Positions 1 through 9,063 of a stretch of 64,000 nt of DNA are shown here, in pieces. Every line of letters begins with the position of its first letter. The first letter of the stretch is position 1. Made by a program: the position numbers and the translations under genes. Where the stretch lies: NCBI RefSeq assembly GCF_002778285.1, contig NZ_NESM01000002.1, positions 248,001 through 312,000 on the forward strand, read 5' to 3'. Origin of the DNA: Limnohabitans sp. 15K. GTDB taxonomy: Bacteria > Pseudomonadota > Gammaproteobacteria > Burkholderiales > Burkholderiaceae_C. Under the pieces are notes generated by a model, which searched no databases, was not told the DNA's origin, and was given only the letters and a program-made list of their open reading frames with translations.

Positions 1-2460
1 CACCGTCCAAGGTGTCATTGCCTGCGCCTCCATTGATGGTGTCTTTTCCGTCACCGCCATTGAGCGCGTTATTGCCTGAATTTCCCGTGATGGTGTTGTC
101 CAGGCTGTTGCCTGTGCCGTCGATGTTGGCTGTGCCTGTGAGGGTCAGCTTTTCGATGTTCTCGCCAATGACATAGGTCACCGAGGTTTGAACTTCATCA
201 GTACCTTGACCTGCATTCTCAGCGGTTGAGTCGGTGGTGTTACTCACAATGTAGGTGTCATCACCTGCACCACCGGCCAATTTGTTGTCGCCTACACCGC
301 CATCGAGCGTATCGTTTCCGTCCCCGCCATCCAGCGCGTCATTGCCGTCTCCACCCAACAACTTGTCATTGCCGTCGTTGCCCGAAATATTGTCATTGCC
401 CGCACCGCCGTCCAGCGTGTTGTCGGCGTTGTTGCCTTTGATGACGTTGTCATCGGCATTGCCGGTGCCGTTGATGGCGGCATTGCCCGTCAGGGTCAGG
501 TTTTCCAGGTTGGCTGCCAGCGTGTACGTGAAGCTGCTCTGCACCAGGTCTTTGCCTTCGCCTGCGTTTTCGGTGATGACATCGCCCGCATCGTCCACCA
601 CATAGGTGTCGTTGCCAGCGCCGCCGACCAGGGTGTCGGCACCTGCTGCGCCGTCGAGCGTGTTGTCTGCGCTGTTGCCGGTGATGACGTTGGCCAAGCC
701 GTTGCCCGTGCCGTTGATTTTGGCGCTGCCCGTCAAGGTCAAGTTTTCAAGGTTGGAGCCCAAGGTGTAAGTCACAGAGCTGCTGACTTGGTCTTTGCCT
801 TCGTTGATGTTCTCAACGATGGTGTCGGCCACGTTGTTGATAACGTAGGTGTCGTCACCCGTGCCGCCAATCAGGTTGTTGATGCCGCCACCGCCGTCCA
901 GTGTGTCGTTGCCCGCCAGGCCTTGCAGCGTGTTGTCGCTGGCGTCTCCGGTCAGGCTGTCGTTGAACTGGGTGCCACGCAGGTTTTCGATGCTGGTGTA
1001 AATGTCGCCCGCGGCTTCGGCCACATTTTGTGCAGCGCTGCCAAGCGAAGCGGTCACGCCTTGGGTGGCGTTTTCATAGCTGACGGTGTCGTGGCCTTCA
1101 CCACCTTGCAAAGTGTCTGCACCCAGACCGCCTTCGAGCACGTCGTCACCGCCGCCACCTTGCAGCAGGTTGCTCTCTGCGTCGCCCACCAGCACGTCGT
1201 TCTTTTCTGTGCCGATCAGGTTCTGGATGTTTTTGAAGGTGTCGCCAGAAGCGTCTGGCCCCGAGTTGTAAATCTGCTGGTCCGCGCCCAGGTAAACGCT
1301 CACGCCCATGGCCGAGTGCACATAGGTCACGGTGTTGCTCCCGGTGCCGCCGTCAAACACGTCGCCACCCGCGCCGCCTTCGAGGGTGTCGTCACCAGCA
1401 CCACCGCTCAGGCTGTTGTTTTTCTCGTCTCCCACCAGGGTGTCTGCATAGGCGCTGCCCAGCAGGTTCTGGATGTTGGTGAAGGCATCGCCTTGGGCGT
1501 CACCACCTTGGTTGTCAAGCTGGCGGTCCGCCGCCAAATAAACGGTCACGCCCTGAGACGAGCCTGCATAGCTCGCGGTGTTGGTGCCCGCGCCACCGTC
1601 CAAGCGGTCAGCACCGCCCGAGCCTTCCAGCGTGTCATTGCCCAAACCGCCGCTCAGCTTATTGGCTTGCGCGTTGCCTGTCAGGTGGTCGTCATAAGCA
1701 CTGCCCAGCAGGTGCTCGATGTTGACGAGTACATCGCCTTGGGCATCGCCACCTTCGTTGACGGCTTTGCCTTGTAAGGACACTTTGACCGCATCGGTGG
1801 ATGCGCTGTAACTGGCTGTGTCTTGGCCATCCCCACCATCCAGGGTGTCGAGGCCCACGCCACCTTGCAGCGTGTCATCGCCCGCACCGCCGCTTAGGAT
1901 GTTGTCGTTGGCGTCGCCCGTCAGGTTGTCGGCCTGCGCGCTGCCCAGCAGGTTTTGGATATCGGTGTAATGGTCGCCTGCTGCGTCTTCGGTGTTGTTT
2001 TCTGGGTGCAGCAAAGAGGCAGTCACGCCAGCTTGAGCGCTGGCATAACTTGCGGTGTTGTTGCCCTCGCCGCCAATCAGCTGGTCGGCCCCGCTTCCTC
2101 CGGCCAGCGTGTCGTCGCCTTTGCCACCGCTCAAGGTATTGGCACGGCTGTCGCCCCACAGGCTATCCGCGAAGTCGCTGCCCACCAGGTTCTGGATATT
2201 TTTGAGCACATCGCCTTGGGCTTCGCCGCCTGCGTTCAGGCTTTGCTCTGCGCTGGCCGTGTGCACGGTCACGCTTGTGGCCGACGTGCTGTAGCTGGCG
2301 GTGTTGGTGCCGGTGCCACCGTCCAGCGTGTCGGCACCCAAGCCGCCGATCAGGGTGTCATCGCCACGCCCGCCGTTGATGGTGTCGTTGCCGCCCAAGC
2401 CGCGCACGATGTCGTGGCCGTCGCCTGCGTTGATGACGTCGTTCAGTTTGTCGTCGCCCT
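1..2460 (-). repeat. RTX calcium-binding repeat region with ~105-residue modules
   Basis: The region encodes nested repeats. The short unit is the RTX nonapeptide (GGxGxDxLx). The longer unit is about 105 residues (about 315 bases) and follows the pattern NTASYS..GVTV.L....[26 protein letters not shown]. It recurs about six or seven times between roughly 980 and 2400. Nearer the left edge it is replaced by another module containing [19 protein letters not shown], seen about three times. The modules differ from each other, so they are not recent perfect duplications. Confidence 0.8.
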
Positions 2461-3673
2461 GAATGTCGTAACTCACGCCACGGGCCAACAGGTTAAAGAT
2501 GGGTTGGCCGTTGGCGTCGTTCGCGTAGGTCTCTGAAACAGATCGGAAATCGCCATGCGAGAAAGTGAGCGTCTGGCCACCCGTTTCAATGACGCTACCG
2601 GCCGCGTTGTAATACTTGACCAAGACTTGAAAGTCGGTTTTTTGAACGGTGACGCCGTCTTCGGCCACCTTCCAAGTCAGGGCCAACTGCTGGGTTGCAC
2701 CGCCTTTGACGACCAGCTCCAGCGGCTTGTCAACAAGGCTTTGGCCGTTGATTTTGAAGTCTGCAGGCACGCTGGTGGTGCCCAGGGCCAAGGTGTAGAC
2801 GGCTTTGACCGCTGTGGGCGCACCGGAAAGCAGCAAGTTGTTTTGCACCACGCCATCGACCCATTGCGGCTTGACCTCAGACGAACCGGCCGCAGGAGCT
2901 TTGACCACGACTGGGAGTGGGGCCTCGGCCATCATTTGCCGCGGCTGAACAGCATCCAGCGTCTTGGTGGCATCCAGCAAAGTAACCGCAGTGACTTTGT
3001 AGTCGCTGCTGGCCCGCAGCTCGCGGTCTTTGCCCGATTGCTCTGAGGTATTGGTGTTTTCTGGTACAGGCGGGCTGCCCGGCGTCGGCGAAGCCAAGGG
3101 GTTGGCCACCACGTCAGAGGCTTTTTTAAAACCTGTGCCAGGGCCCTGCCCTTGCGCCTGCGCATCTCGACCGTCATTGGCCGAGGCACTGACCGTGGAC
3201 AGACTTTGCAGCAATTTTTCGACCTGCTCAGCCGTTTCGGTCATTTGTTTCAGCGCATCGTTGACGTCTTGCCCAAGTCCAAATTCACGACCCTGAACGT
3301 TGTCGGCTTGCGCAGGTTGCATGTCTGCAGAGCGCAAGCGAAAGCTGCCACCCTCGACGGGTTTAAGAATGCCAATTTTTTTGACCTGATCGGCTGCGGT
3401 GATGCTGGAGCCATTGCTGAAAACAATTTGGCTGTCGGGTTGAACCGCCGCCTGCAGAGCGCCTTGCTGCAAGATGATTTTTTCACCCGACAGCGTGATG
3501 ATGACCAAATCCAAATCGACCGATTGAACAGAGGCCACATCCTGTTCCCGAATGGGCAGTTTGAACTGTGTGCTGCTGTTGAGGGGCGTTGCTGCAATCA
3601 GTTGAACTGCTGGGTCCTGCGAGGATGAGGTGGACGGCTTGGGCTCAACAGGCGAGATGGTTTTTTCGGTCAT
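1..3673 (-). CDS. Giant RTX-type secreted adhesin (5' part of gene, runs off left edge)
   Basis: The minus-strand frame is open from an ATG at 3673 to the window edge, giving at least 1224 residues. The first ~400 residues carry no calcium-binding repeats: a Ser/Thr-rich start, a stretch resembling the prefix region of BapA-type adhesins, then a predicted helical segment and a beta-rich domain. After that come glycine-aspartate nonapeptides such as [11 protein letters not shown] in long modules. By analogy with RTX/SiiE-like adhesins it is a substrate of the type I secretion genes immediately upstream and acts outside the cell, binding Ca2+ in the repeats. The start has no obvious Shine-Dalgarno, so translation may be coupled to the channel gene ending 55 bases upstream. 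The C-terminal secretion signal lies outside the window, so the final length is unknown. Adhesin rather than toxin is inferred from the length and the repeats. Confidence 0.88.
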   Translation of the reverse strand, partial: MTEKTISPVEPKPSTSSSQDPAVQLIAATPLNSSTQFKLPIREQDVASVQSVDLDLVIITLSGEKIILQQGALQAAVQPDSQIVFSNGSSITAADQVKKIGILKPVEGGSFRLRSADMQPAQADNVQGREFGLGQDVNDALKQMTETAEQVEKLLQSLSTVSASANDGRDAQAQGQGPGTGFKKASDVVANPLASPTPGSPPVPENTNTSEQSGKDRELRASSDYKVTAVTLLDATKTLDAVQPRQMMAEAPLPVVVKAPAAGSSEVKPQWVDGVVQNNLLLSGAPTAVKAVYTLALGTTSVPADFKINGQSLVDKPLELVVKGGATQQLALTWKVAEDGVTVQKTDFQVLVKYYNAAGSVIETGGQTLTFSHGDFRSVSETYANDANGQPIFNLLARGVSYDIQGDDKLNDVINAGDGHDIVRGLGGNDTINGGRGDDTLIGGLGADTLDGGTGTNTASYSTSATSVTVHTASAEQSLNAGGEAQGDVLKNIQNLVGSDFADSLWGDSRANTLSGGKGDDTLAGGSGADQLIGGEGNNTASYASAQAGVTASLLHPENNTEDAAGDHYTDIQNLLGSAQADNLTGDANDNILSGGAGDDTLQGGVGLDTLDGGDGQDTASYSASTDAVKVSLQGKAVNEGGDAQGDVLVNIEHLLGSAYDDHLTGNAQANKLSGGLGNDTLEGSGGADRLDGGAGTNTASYAGSSQGVTVYLAADRQLDNQGGDAQGDAFTNIQNLLGSAYADTLVGDEKNNSLSGGAGDDTLEGGAGGDVFDGGTGSNTVTYVHSAMGVSVYLGADQQIYNSGPDASGDTFKNIQNLIGTEKNDVLVGDAESNLLQGGGGDDVLEGGLGADTLQGGEGHDTVSYENATQGVTASLGSAAQNVAEAAGDIYTSIENLRGTQFNDSLTGDASDNTLQGLAGNDTLDGGGGINNLIGGTGDDTYVINNVADTIVENINEGKDQVSSSVTYTLGSNLENLTLTGSAKINGTGNGLANVITGNSADNTLDGAAGADTLVGGAGNDTYVVDDAGDVITENAGEGKDLVQSSFTYTLAANLENLTLTGNAAINGTGNADDNVIKGNNADNTLDGGAGNDNISGNDGNDKLLGGDGNDALDGGDGNDTLDGGVGDNKLAGGAGDDTYIVSNTTDSTAENAGQGTDEVQTSVTYVIGENIEKLTLTGTANIDGTGNSLDNTITGNSGNNALNGGDGKDTINGGAGNDTLDG

Positions 3674-3728
3674 TTTGGAAGCGTGAAACAGAACGGCGAT
3701 AGAACACTGGCCAGGCCAGTCTTATCGA

Positions 3729-5315
3729 TCAGGTGTTGATGGGGCTTGGCTGTGGGGTGTTGAGACCCAGCAAATGCACCATTTGCTCGTTGCGGAACTT
3801 GTTTTCTGTGAGCAATGCATCGAGGCGGTTGAGCAACTCGGCCCGCGTTTGAGCCTGATCCTGTGTGCGCATTCCGACTTGCTCGATGGCAGTCAAAAAT
3901 TCCTTTTGGTGCACGGACAGCTGAACTTGGGTTTCTTTTCCGTGCAATACATTGCGCTGGTCTTGCTCGGCCATTTGTTTGACCAGCAATTGGGTGCCGT
4001 GCAAATGGGACACCATTTGCTGCAAGCCCGATTGCTGAATTTGGGCCCAGTGAGACCATTCGTTTTGGCGCGTTTGGTTGTCGGTTTGCATCTGCACTTG
4101 CCAATTGTTTTGCTGAACCTCCAGCATGTGCTGCTGGTGCACCGCCTGGTTGCGCCAAATTTCTTGCAATTCGTTGGACTGCGCTGTCAAGCGTTGGTTT
4201 TGATCGGCAAAGGCTGTTTGCAAAAAATTGTTTTGCTGGGACAGCTGCTGGGCCATCAACTGGCTCGCATCGACCATTTGGGCCTGGTTCTCGGACAATG
4301 CGGTTTGTGAGGATTGCAGTTGAAGCAAGGCCTGCAAAGCCTTGTCTTGCGTCTGTGTTTGCTCTTGCAAATGCTGCACCAGCGAGCTGGCCGCATGGTT
4401 GGAGGTTTCAACCCGGGCGACCAATGTGGCCATGCTGCCCAACAACTCCCTGACCCGCCTTTCAGACTGGTCCAACGCCAAAGCCAGGCCTCGCAACAAA
4501 GGCGAGTGCTCAGACAGTTGCCCCAATGCCTCGGCCAATTCAGCGGCAGGGTCATCCAAGTTTTCTTCGGTGTTGGGCGCGATGTCCAGCATCAACGAGG
4601 TGTCGGAATGCACGAAGGACACCAGGTCACTGGAGGCGCTGCGCACCCCCACCGACAACACGCCCATGATGAGTGAACCTAAAACACCGAACAGCGAGGC
4701 ACTGAAGGCAACGCCCATGGCTTGCATGGGCGCCGTCAATCGCGCCACCAGCTCACTGATGGCGGCGACGGGATCGATCATGCCAGCGCCCAGATTGAAC
4801 GAGCCAATCAGCTTGCCGATCTCGGCCAGCGCGCCCAGCAAACCAATAAAGGTGCCCAGCAAACCCATGCCGACCATCATGCCGCCCATGAATTGCGACA
4901 TCATCAAACGACGGGTTTGTCGTGCGCTGAATCGCTCCATCTCCGATTCGACGGCGGAGTGCTGAACCGATGAAAGTGGTTTGCCGCGCAAACCCTGAAT
5001 CAATTGCATCAAAGAAACGACATCGTACTTTTTGCTGATGTCATAAAGCGTGGCCTCAAGCTCTGCGTCGGCAATGCCGCTGTCCACCATGAGGCGGTAT
5101 TGACGGAACAGGCTGCCCTCTTTGTTGATGCGGCGAACGTGTGCCATCATTTGGTAACAGCCTACAACCACCAACAGAAAGATGATGTAGTTGATCTGAG
5201 GGTGAGGGTTGCCCTCGACCGTGCTCATGATGGCATCCCAAAAAATCACTGCGCCTAAGAAGACGAGCGCAACAGGAACACCCATGTACCAGTAATAAAG
5301 TTGGAGTCTTTTCAT
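3729..5315 (-). CDS. MotA/TolQ/ExbB-like proton channel subunit with long coiled tail (SiiB-like)
   Basis: The protein has 528 residues. Two hydrophobic segments lie near the N terminus (about 10-30 and 43-58). Two more flank the conserved MotA/ExbB core at about 145-175 and 195-225, with the pattern GLLGTFIGLLGAL and a following AMGVAFSASLFG helix. The remaining ~280 residues are glutamine-rich and predicted coiled coil. Proteins of this family form the ion-conducting ring of proton-driven machines in the inner membrane. The partner would be the OmpA/MotB-like protein encoded at 6603-7355. Together with the HlyD and TolC genes this matches SPI-4 of Salmonella, where SiiA and SiiB form a proton channel beside the SiiE type I system. 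AGAGGA lies six bases before the ATG and supports the start. A Zorya ZorA role was considered but does not fit the neighbours. Confidence 0.82.
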   Translation of the reverse strand: MKRLQLYYWYMGVPVALVFLGAVIFWDAIMSTVEGNPHPQINYIIFLLVVVGCYQMMAHVRRINKEGSLFRQYRLMVDSGIADAELEATLYDISKKYDVVSLMQLIQGLRGKPLSSVQHSAVESEMERFSARQTRRLMMSQFMGGMMVGMGLLGTFIGLLGALAEIGKLIGSFNLGAGMIDPVAAISELVARLTAPMQAMGVAFSASLFGVLGSLIMGVLSVGVRSASSDLVSFVHSDTSLMLDIAPNTEENLDDPAAELAEALGQLSEHSPLLRGLALALDQSERRVRELLGSMATLVARVETSNHAASSLVQHLQEQTQTQDKALQALLQLQSSQTALSENQAQMVDASQLMAQQLSQQNNFLQTAFADQNQRLTAQSNELQEIWRNQAVHQQHMLEVQQNNWQVQMQTDNQTRQNEWSHWAQIQQSGLQQMVSHLHGTQLLVKQMAEQDQRNVLHGKETQVQLSVHQKEFLTAIEQVGMRTQDQAQTRAELLNRLDALLTENKFRNEQMVHLLGLNTPQPSPINT

Positions 5316-5346
5316 TTTTTATCCTCTGTCTATCTAAGAGCGTGAA

Positions 5347-6606
5347 TCAGTGGGGTTCGGTGAAAGCTTGCTGCTGAAAGCGCAGCAAAGGCGAGAGCAA
5401 ATAGGACATGACGGTGCGTTGGCCCAACACGACATCGGCGCGGGCCGTCATGCCGGGCAAGATGGCCAAGGCGGTCATGCGTTCGGAAGGTGTGTCGGTT
5501 TGAATCAAGACTCGGTAATAACGCTGGCCCGATTCATCGGCCAAGGTGTCTGCACTGACCTCGACGAGGCGGCCGCTCAGGGCGCCGTAAACGGCATAGT
5601 CGTAAGCACCAATCATGACCCGCGTGCTCAGACCCGGTCGCAGAGAAGCACGGTCGTTGGGCCTGACACGGGCTTCAACCGCCACGGGGCCTTGGTTGGG
5701 GGTGATTTCCAGAAGGACCTCGCCTGGCTTGACCACGCCACCCATGGTGTTGAAGTTCAGCCGGTTGATGTAGCCACTGGTGGGGGCACGGACTTCTGTG
5801 CGTTCAAGGCGATCGGTATCGCCATCGACCGCCAAATGGAGTTTGGCCAGTTCAGCGCTCACCTGCGTCAACTCGGTACGCGCCTCTGAACGGAACTTGG
5901 CAGAAGACTCGTCCAAACGCGCCGACAACTCGGACACCGCCGCTTGCAAGCGCGGCAAGGAAGCCTGGATGTCGTTCAAAGTGGTGGTCAGGCGCTGGGT
6001 ACGACTTTGCGAGTCGATCAACTCCATTTGCGAGGCGGCGCCTTTTTTCGCCAAGCCCTCCATCATGTTGGATTGTTTTCGGGCCAAGTCCAGCTCAATC
6101 TGGGTGCTGACAATGCGGCTACGGGCCTCCGTCAACTCAGCTTGACGTTGTGTGTGTTGCTGGCCGATGACCAAGCGCTCCGAGCGCAAACGCGACAAAC
6201 GCTCTTTGAAGGCATTGACCGCTTCTTGTTGGATTTCTTGCGGCACTTCCAATGGAAACTGCGGTGCTGCCTGGCCTTGTGCCTCTGCGGTCAAGCGGGC
6301 TTGTTGCGCCAACAAGGCTTGCAAACGCGAACGCCCTTGCTGAACGGATGTGTTGGCCTGCACGTCAGACAAACGCATCAACACGTCACCAGCTTCCACC
6401 ACTTGGCCTTCGCGCACCAAAATTTGCTGCACGATGCCGCCTTCCAGGTGTTGCACGATTTGCGCACGGCCTGCCGCAATGATGCGGCCCTCAGCGCGAA
6501 CAATTTGGTCCACTGGAGCGACCATGGCCCAGGCGATGGCGCCGGCCATCAACACCACCAAAAAAGCCAAAAGCATCCGATCAAAGCGCACTGAACGTTG
6601 GTTCAT
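5347..6606 (-). CDS. HlyD-family type I secretion membrane fusion protein
   Basis: This is a periplasmic adaptor of about 420 residues. It has one N-terminal membrane segment (about residues 12-32), a lipoyl-type half (GRIIAAGRAQIVQHLEGGIV), a long alpha-helical hairpin, the second lipoyl half (VRAPTSGYINRL) and a C-terminal beta-barrel with YYRVLIQTD. The motif order and length match HlyD/PrtE adaptors, which bridge an inner-membrane ABC transporter to a TolC pore. An ATG at 6615 is also possible. The ATG at 6606 is preferred because it overlaps the stop of the upstream OmpA-like gene as ATGA, which suggests translational coupling. The gene is part of the minus-strand secretion operon. No ABC transporter gene is in the window, so it is presumably left of base 1. 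Confidence 0.9.
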   Translation of the reverse strand: MNQRSVRFDRMLLAFLVVLMAGAIAWAMVAPVDQIVRAEGRIIAAGRAQIVQHLEGGIVQQILVREGQVVEAGDVLMRLSDVQANTSVQQGRSRLQALLAQQARLTAEAQGQAAPQFPLEVPQEIQQEAVNAFKERLSRLRSERLVIGQQHTQRQAELTEARSRIVSTQIELDLARKQSNMMEGLAKKGAASQMELIDSQSRTQRLTTTLNDIQASLPRLQAAVSELSARLDESSAKFRSEARTELTQVSAELAKLHLAVDGDTDRLERTEVRAPTSGYINRLNFNTMGGVVKPGEVLLEITPNQGPVAVEARVRPNDRASLRPGLSTRVMIGAYDYAVYGALSGRLVEVSADTLADESGQRYYRVLIQTDTPSERMTALAILPGMTARADVVLGQRTVMSYLLSPLLRFQQQAFTEPH

Positions 6607-7355
6607 GGCACCCATTTCAAGAGCACTTTGCTGTTGTCGGCACCGGCTTGTGTGCTCTCGTGGATTTTCAGGTCAATGGCTGCGCTGGCGGCTCCGTTTT
6701 CAAGCAAGGCATTGCGCACCGCATTGGCGCGGTAGAAAGACAAGCGAGCCGCCTCTGAAAAGCCCTTGGGCGAAATCACCGTGATTTGCCAACGGCCTGC
6801 CTGCAAAGGACTGATGGTTTTCAGTTTGCCCATCAGCTCGGTTGTTTCGGCAGCAGACATGGTGACCACGTCTGGGCTGAACATCACCACAATCGCCGAT
6901 GGCGACAGGTTTTGGACTTTGTTGGCCTGTTTGGGTTCGACGGGTTTGTTGTCTTTGACCTGCACCACCTCCTGCCGTACATCTGGGCTTTGGGCCAGTT
7001 GACGCTGCGTCTCTTCCAGTTTTTTCTGGGTGATTTCAAGTTTGGCCTTCACCTCGTTGATCGTTTGCTGCATGCGGCTGACGGTGTCGTCTTTGCTTTG
7101 TGCATTCGCGTCTTTTTGTTGCTCACCCTTTTGCTTGTCTTGGGTGTGGGAGGCCGATGTGGCGGTTTGCTGGGACTGAGCCTCTTCAATCGCTTTCTTT
7201 TTGGTCATTTGCGCCAATTGCAAGGTCGCGCCCAACACCACGATGCTCATGACCGCGATCACAAACAGCAGGTTGATGGCCAGGTTGGTGACGGCGTCAA
7301 CGTAACCGGGCCAAAAAATATCAGCGGCTTCGCCGGAATCAGAGGTGCTGGCCAT
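6603..7355 (-). CDS. OmpA/MotB-like protein (SiiA-like channel partner)
   Basis: The 250-residue protein begins with one transmembrane helix at about residues 22-47. An aspartate sits just before or within it (PGYVDAVTNL), at the position where MotB, ExbD and SiiA carry their proton-accepting acid. A charged coiled-coil linker rich in Gln, Lys and Glu follows (about 50-125). The C-terminal ~110 residues resemble a divergent OmpA/MotB domain, with a PLQAGRWQITVIS strand and an FYRANAVRNALLENG helix. The role inferred from family and context is stator-like coupling of proton flow to the type I secretion or adhesin system, with the C-terminal domain in the periplasm. The OmpA peptidoglycan-binding residues are not clearly conserved, so wall binding is uncertain. 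Its stop overlaps the start of the HlyD gene. Confidence 0.78.
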   Translation of the reverse strand: MASTSDSGEAADIFWPGYVDAVTNLAINLLFVIAVMSIVVLGATLQLAQMTKKKAIEEAQSQQTATSASHTQDKQKGEQQKDANAQSKDDTVSRMQQTINEVKAKLEITQKKLEETQRQLAQSPDVRQEVVQVKDNKPVEPKQANKVQNLSPSAIVVMFSPDVVTMSAAETTELMGKLKTISPLQAGRWQITVISPKGFSEAARLSFYRANAVRNALLENGAASAAIDLKIHESTQAGADNSKVLLKWVP

Positions 7356-7385
7356 GGTGTTTTCTTATATTCAGGGGTGAGTTCA

Positions 7386-8822
7386 TCAAGGCTTGATGGC
7401 GCGCAACTGGCCTGTGCGCTGAAGAATTTGAGCGTGGGCCTTGATGTTTTGACCCATCGACTGCACCAAACGTTGCCGCGCTGCGAAAAAACGCTCGCTG
7501 GCATCCAAGGCATCCAGCAAAGACCCCAAACGGCCTGTTTTTAATTGTTCGGCCACGGCCTCCACCACTTTGGCAGCCGACGCTTGCTCCAATTGCGCCG
7601 TTTGAATGCGCAAAACAGCCGATTGCAACAAGGCCATATCGCCTTCCAAGGCCTGACTCAAGCGTTGGCTTTCGTCGGTGAGTTTGGCCTCACGCGAACG
7701 CAACTCCGCACGCGCTTGTTCAGCTTGGTGCCACTCCTTGCCACCCAAAGACGTGGCCCAGGTAGCGACCAACAAAGCGCGTGTATTGGTGTGCGGGCCG
7801 TTGGTGCCTTGCACGTTTTTGCTGTTGTCGTGCTCCAAGCTGACACCGACCACAGGCAAGTACTTGGACATTTCTGCCTTGATGCGTGATTGCTGCGCTT
7901 CGATGTCAAGCTGGAGTGCTCGCAAATCTGGGTTTTGCGCCAATGCCAAAGTTTGGAGTTGCGGCGACCCGACAGCGACATCTGGAAAGCGGGATGCATC
8001 GGGCAAACGAATGGCCAAGGGCGTCAAGCCGGTGAGGCGACTCAACTCCAATAGGCTGTTGCGATAAGCCGCTTGTTGCTCGATGCGGATTTGACGGGCG
8101 TTCAGCACCCTTGTACGGGCCCGCTCCAAATCTGCTGGGCTGGCGGCACCCGCTGAAACACGCGTCTCCAAATAATTGAGGATGTTTTGCAGTTGCGCCA
8201 GTTGCACGTTCGAAAAATCAAGCACCAAGCGTGTCGAGGCCACATCGACCGTAGACCGAACAACGGACATGAGGACGTTGTCGTAAGCCGATTGAAAACG
8301 GAACTCGGCCGACGTTTCGGCTTGACGGCTGGCTGCCAACTCATGCGACAAAGGCGCGTTGTACAAGGGTTGCGTGAGGCGAACCGTGCTTTGTCGGTAG
8401 GTGTGTTTGTCTTGCGCCAGTTGCAGGGCTTGCGATTGCTCAGGCCCCGTGGCGTGACGCAATGAAAAACTGGGCAACAAATCGGCGCGGGCGATTTTTC
8501 GGCCGGACTGGGCCATTTCAAGCTGAGCGCGGACTTGTTGCAATTGGGGGCTGATGTCGAGCGCGCGCTGGATAAATTCGGTCAATTCAAGCGCTGGCTC
8601 GTTTGAAGGGCTCACCTGAGCAGAGGCATCCCCAATCTCGACTGCGGGCAATGCCAACACATCGCTTTGGGTCACATCGCGAAAGCGAAGCGGGTTGCGC
8701 TCATTGACCGCTGTTTGACTCCAAACGCTTGACGCCCCCATGGCCAAGGTGGCGATGCATGCCCAATTCAATAAGCGCAAGGGTGGCCAAGGGCAAACAG
8801 CAGAATGGTTGATGATTTTCAT
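7386..8822 (-). CDS. TolC-family outer membrane efflux/secretion protein
   Basis: The protein has about 478 residues. A signal peptide covers about residues 1-33 (hydrophobic LLNWACIATLAMGASSVWSQ). Two internally related outer-membrane efflux repeats follow, each with long helices and a short strand; examples are TRVSAGAASPADLERARTR and LKTGRLGSLLDALDASE. This is the TolC/AggA type that forms the trimeric outer-membrane channel of type I secretion. The ATG at 8822 is preferred over an upstream TTG at 8831 because the signal peptide begins there. It is the first gene of the minus-strand locus (tolC-like, motB-like, hlyD, motA-like, RTX), with small gaps or overlaps between genes. The upstream A+T-rich gap at 8823-9063 should hold the operon promoter. 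Confidence 0.88.
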   Translation of the reverse strand: MKIINHSAVCPWPPLRLLNWACIATLAMGASSVWSQTAVNERNPLRFRDVTQSDVLALPAVEIGDASAQVSPSNEPALELTEFIQRALDISPQLQQVRAQLEMAQSGRKIARADLLPSFSLRHATGPEQSQALQLAQDKHTYRQSTVRLTQPLYNAPLSHELAASRQAETSAEFRFQSAYDNVLMSVVRSTVDVASTRLVLDFSNVQLAQLQNILNYLETRVSAGAASPADLERARTRVLNARQIRIEQQAAYRNSLLELSRLTGLTPLAIRLPDASRFPDVAVGSPQLQTLALAQNPDLRALQLDIEAQQSRIKAEMSKYLPVVGVSLEHDNSKNVQGTNGPHTNTRALLVATWATSLGGKEWHQAEQARAELRSREAKLTDESQRLSQALEGDMALLQSAVLRIQTAQLEQASAAKVVEAVAEQLKTGRLGSLLDALDASERFFAARQRLVQSMGQNIKAHAQILQRTGQLRAIKP

Positions 8823-9063
8823 TTGTGTCAATTTTTGAACTTATTGACGCAATTTTCTCATCTAATATGCCTAATTAATGTTAAAAATTCTTATAAAACA
8901 CTCTCAAATTGTAATTTTTTGTTAAACAAACCAGTTGAAAATCATTAAAATTGACAACCACGAAAAACATCCAAAGATGCTGGATACCCCAAACAAGTCC
9001 ATGTGAACTTCTACGTGAGGTCAGGTCATCCGCACCTCATGATTAAATTTATCAAAATAAATT
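8823..9063. promoter_or_regulatory. A+T-rich intergenic gap, probable promoter region of the secretion operon
   Basis: This stretch is strikingly richer in A+T than its surroundings. It contains runs such as AATTTTTTGTTAAAC and an AATTAATG segment near 8870-8880. It separates the start of the TolC-like gene from the end of the cyclase gene, both on the minus strand, so it should contain the secretion operon promoter. I could not settle on a convincing -35/-10 pair. A weak hairpin (TGAGGT/ACCTCA, about 9015-9040) lies just downstream of the cyclase stop and lacks a clear U run. Confidence 0.35.

Noticed and set aside
788-1777. Plus-strand open frame of 329 codons opposite the RTX gene
   Set aside because: It is a shadow of the strongly repetitive RTX coding strand: the minus-strand frame has clear RTX motifs and stays open across the region, while the plus-strand product is low-complexity Val/Ala-rich.
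3729-7355. Zorya-type defence genes (ZorA/ZorB) as an explanation for the MotA/MotB-like pair
   Set aside because: The neighbours are HlyD, TolC and an RTX adhesin, and no ZorC/ZorD/ZorE-like gene is present. The SPI-4-like secretion explanation fits better.
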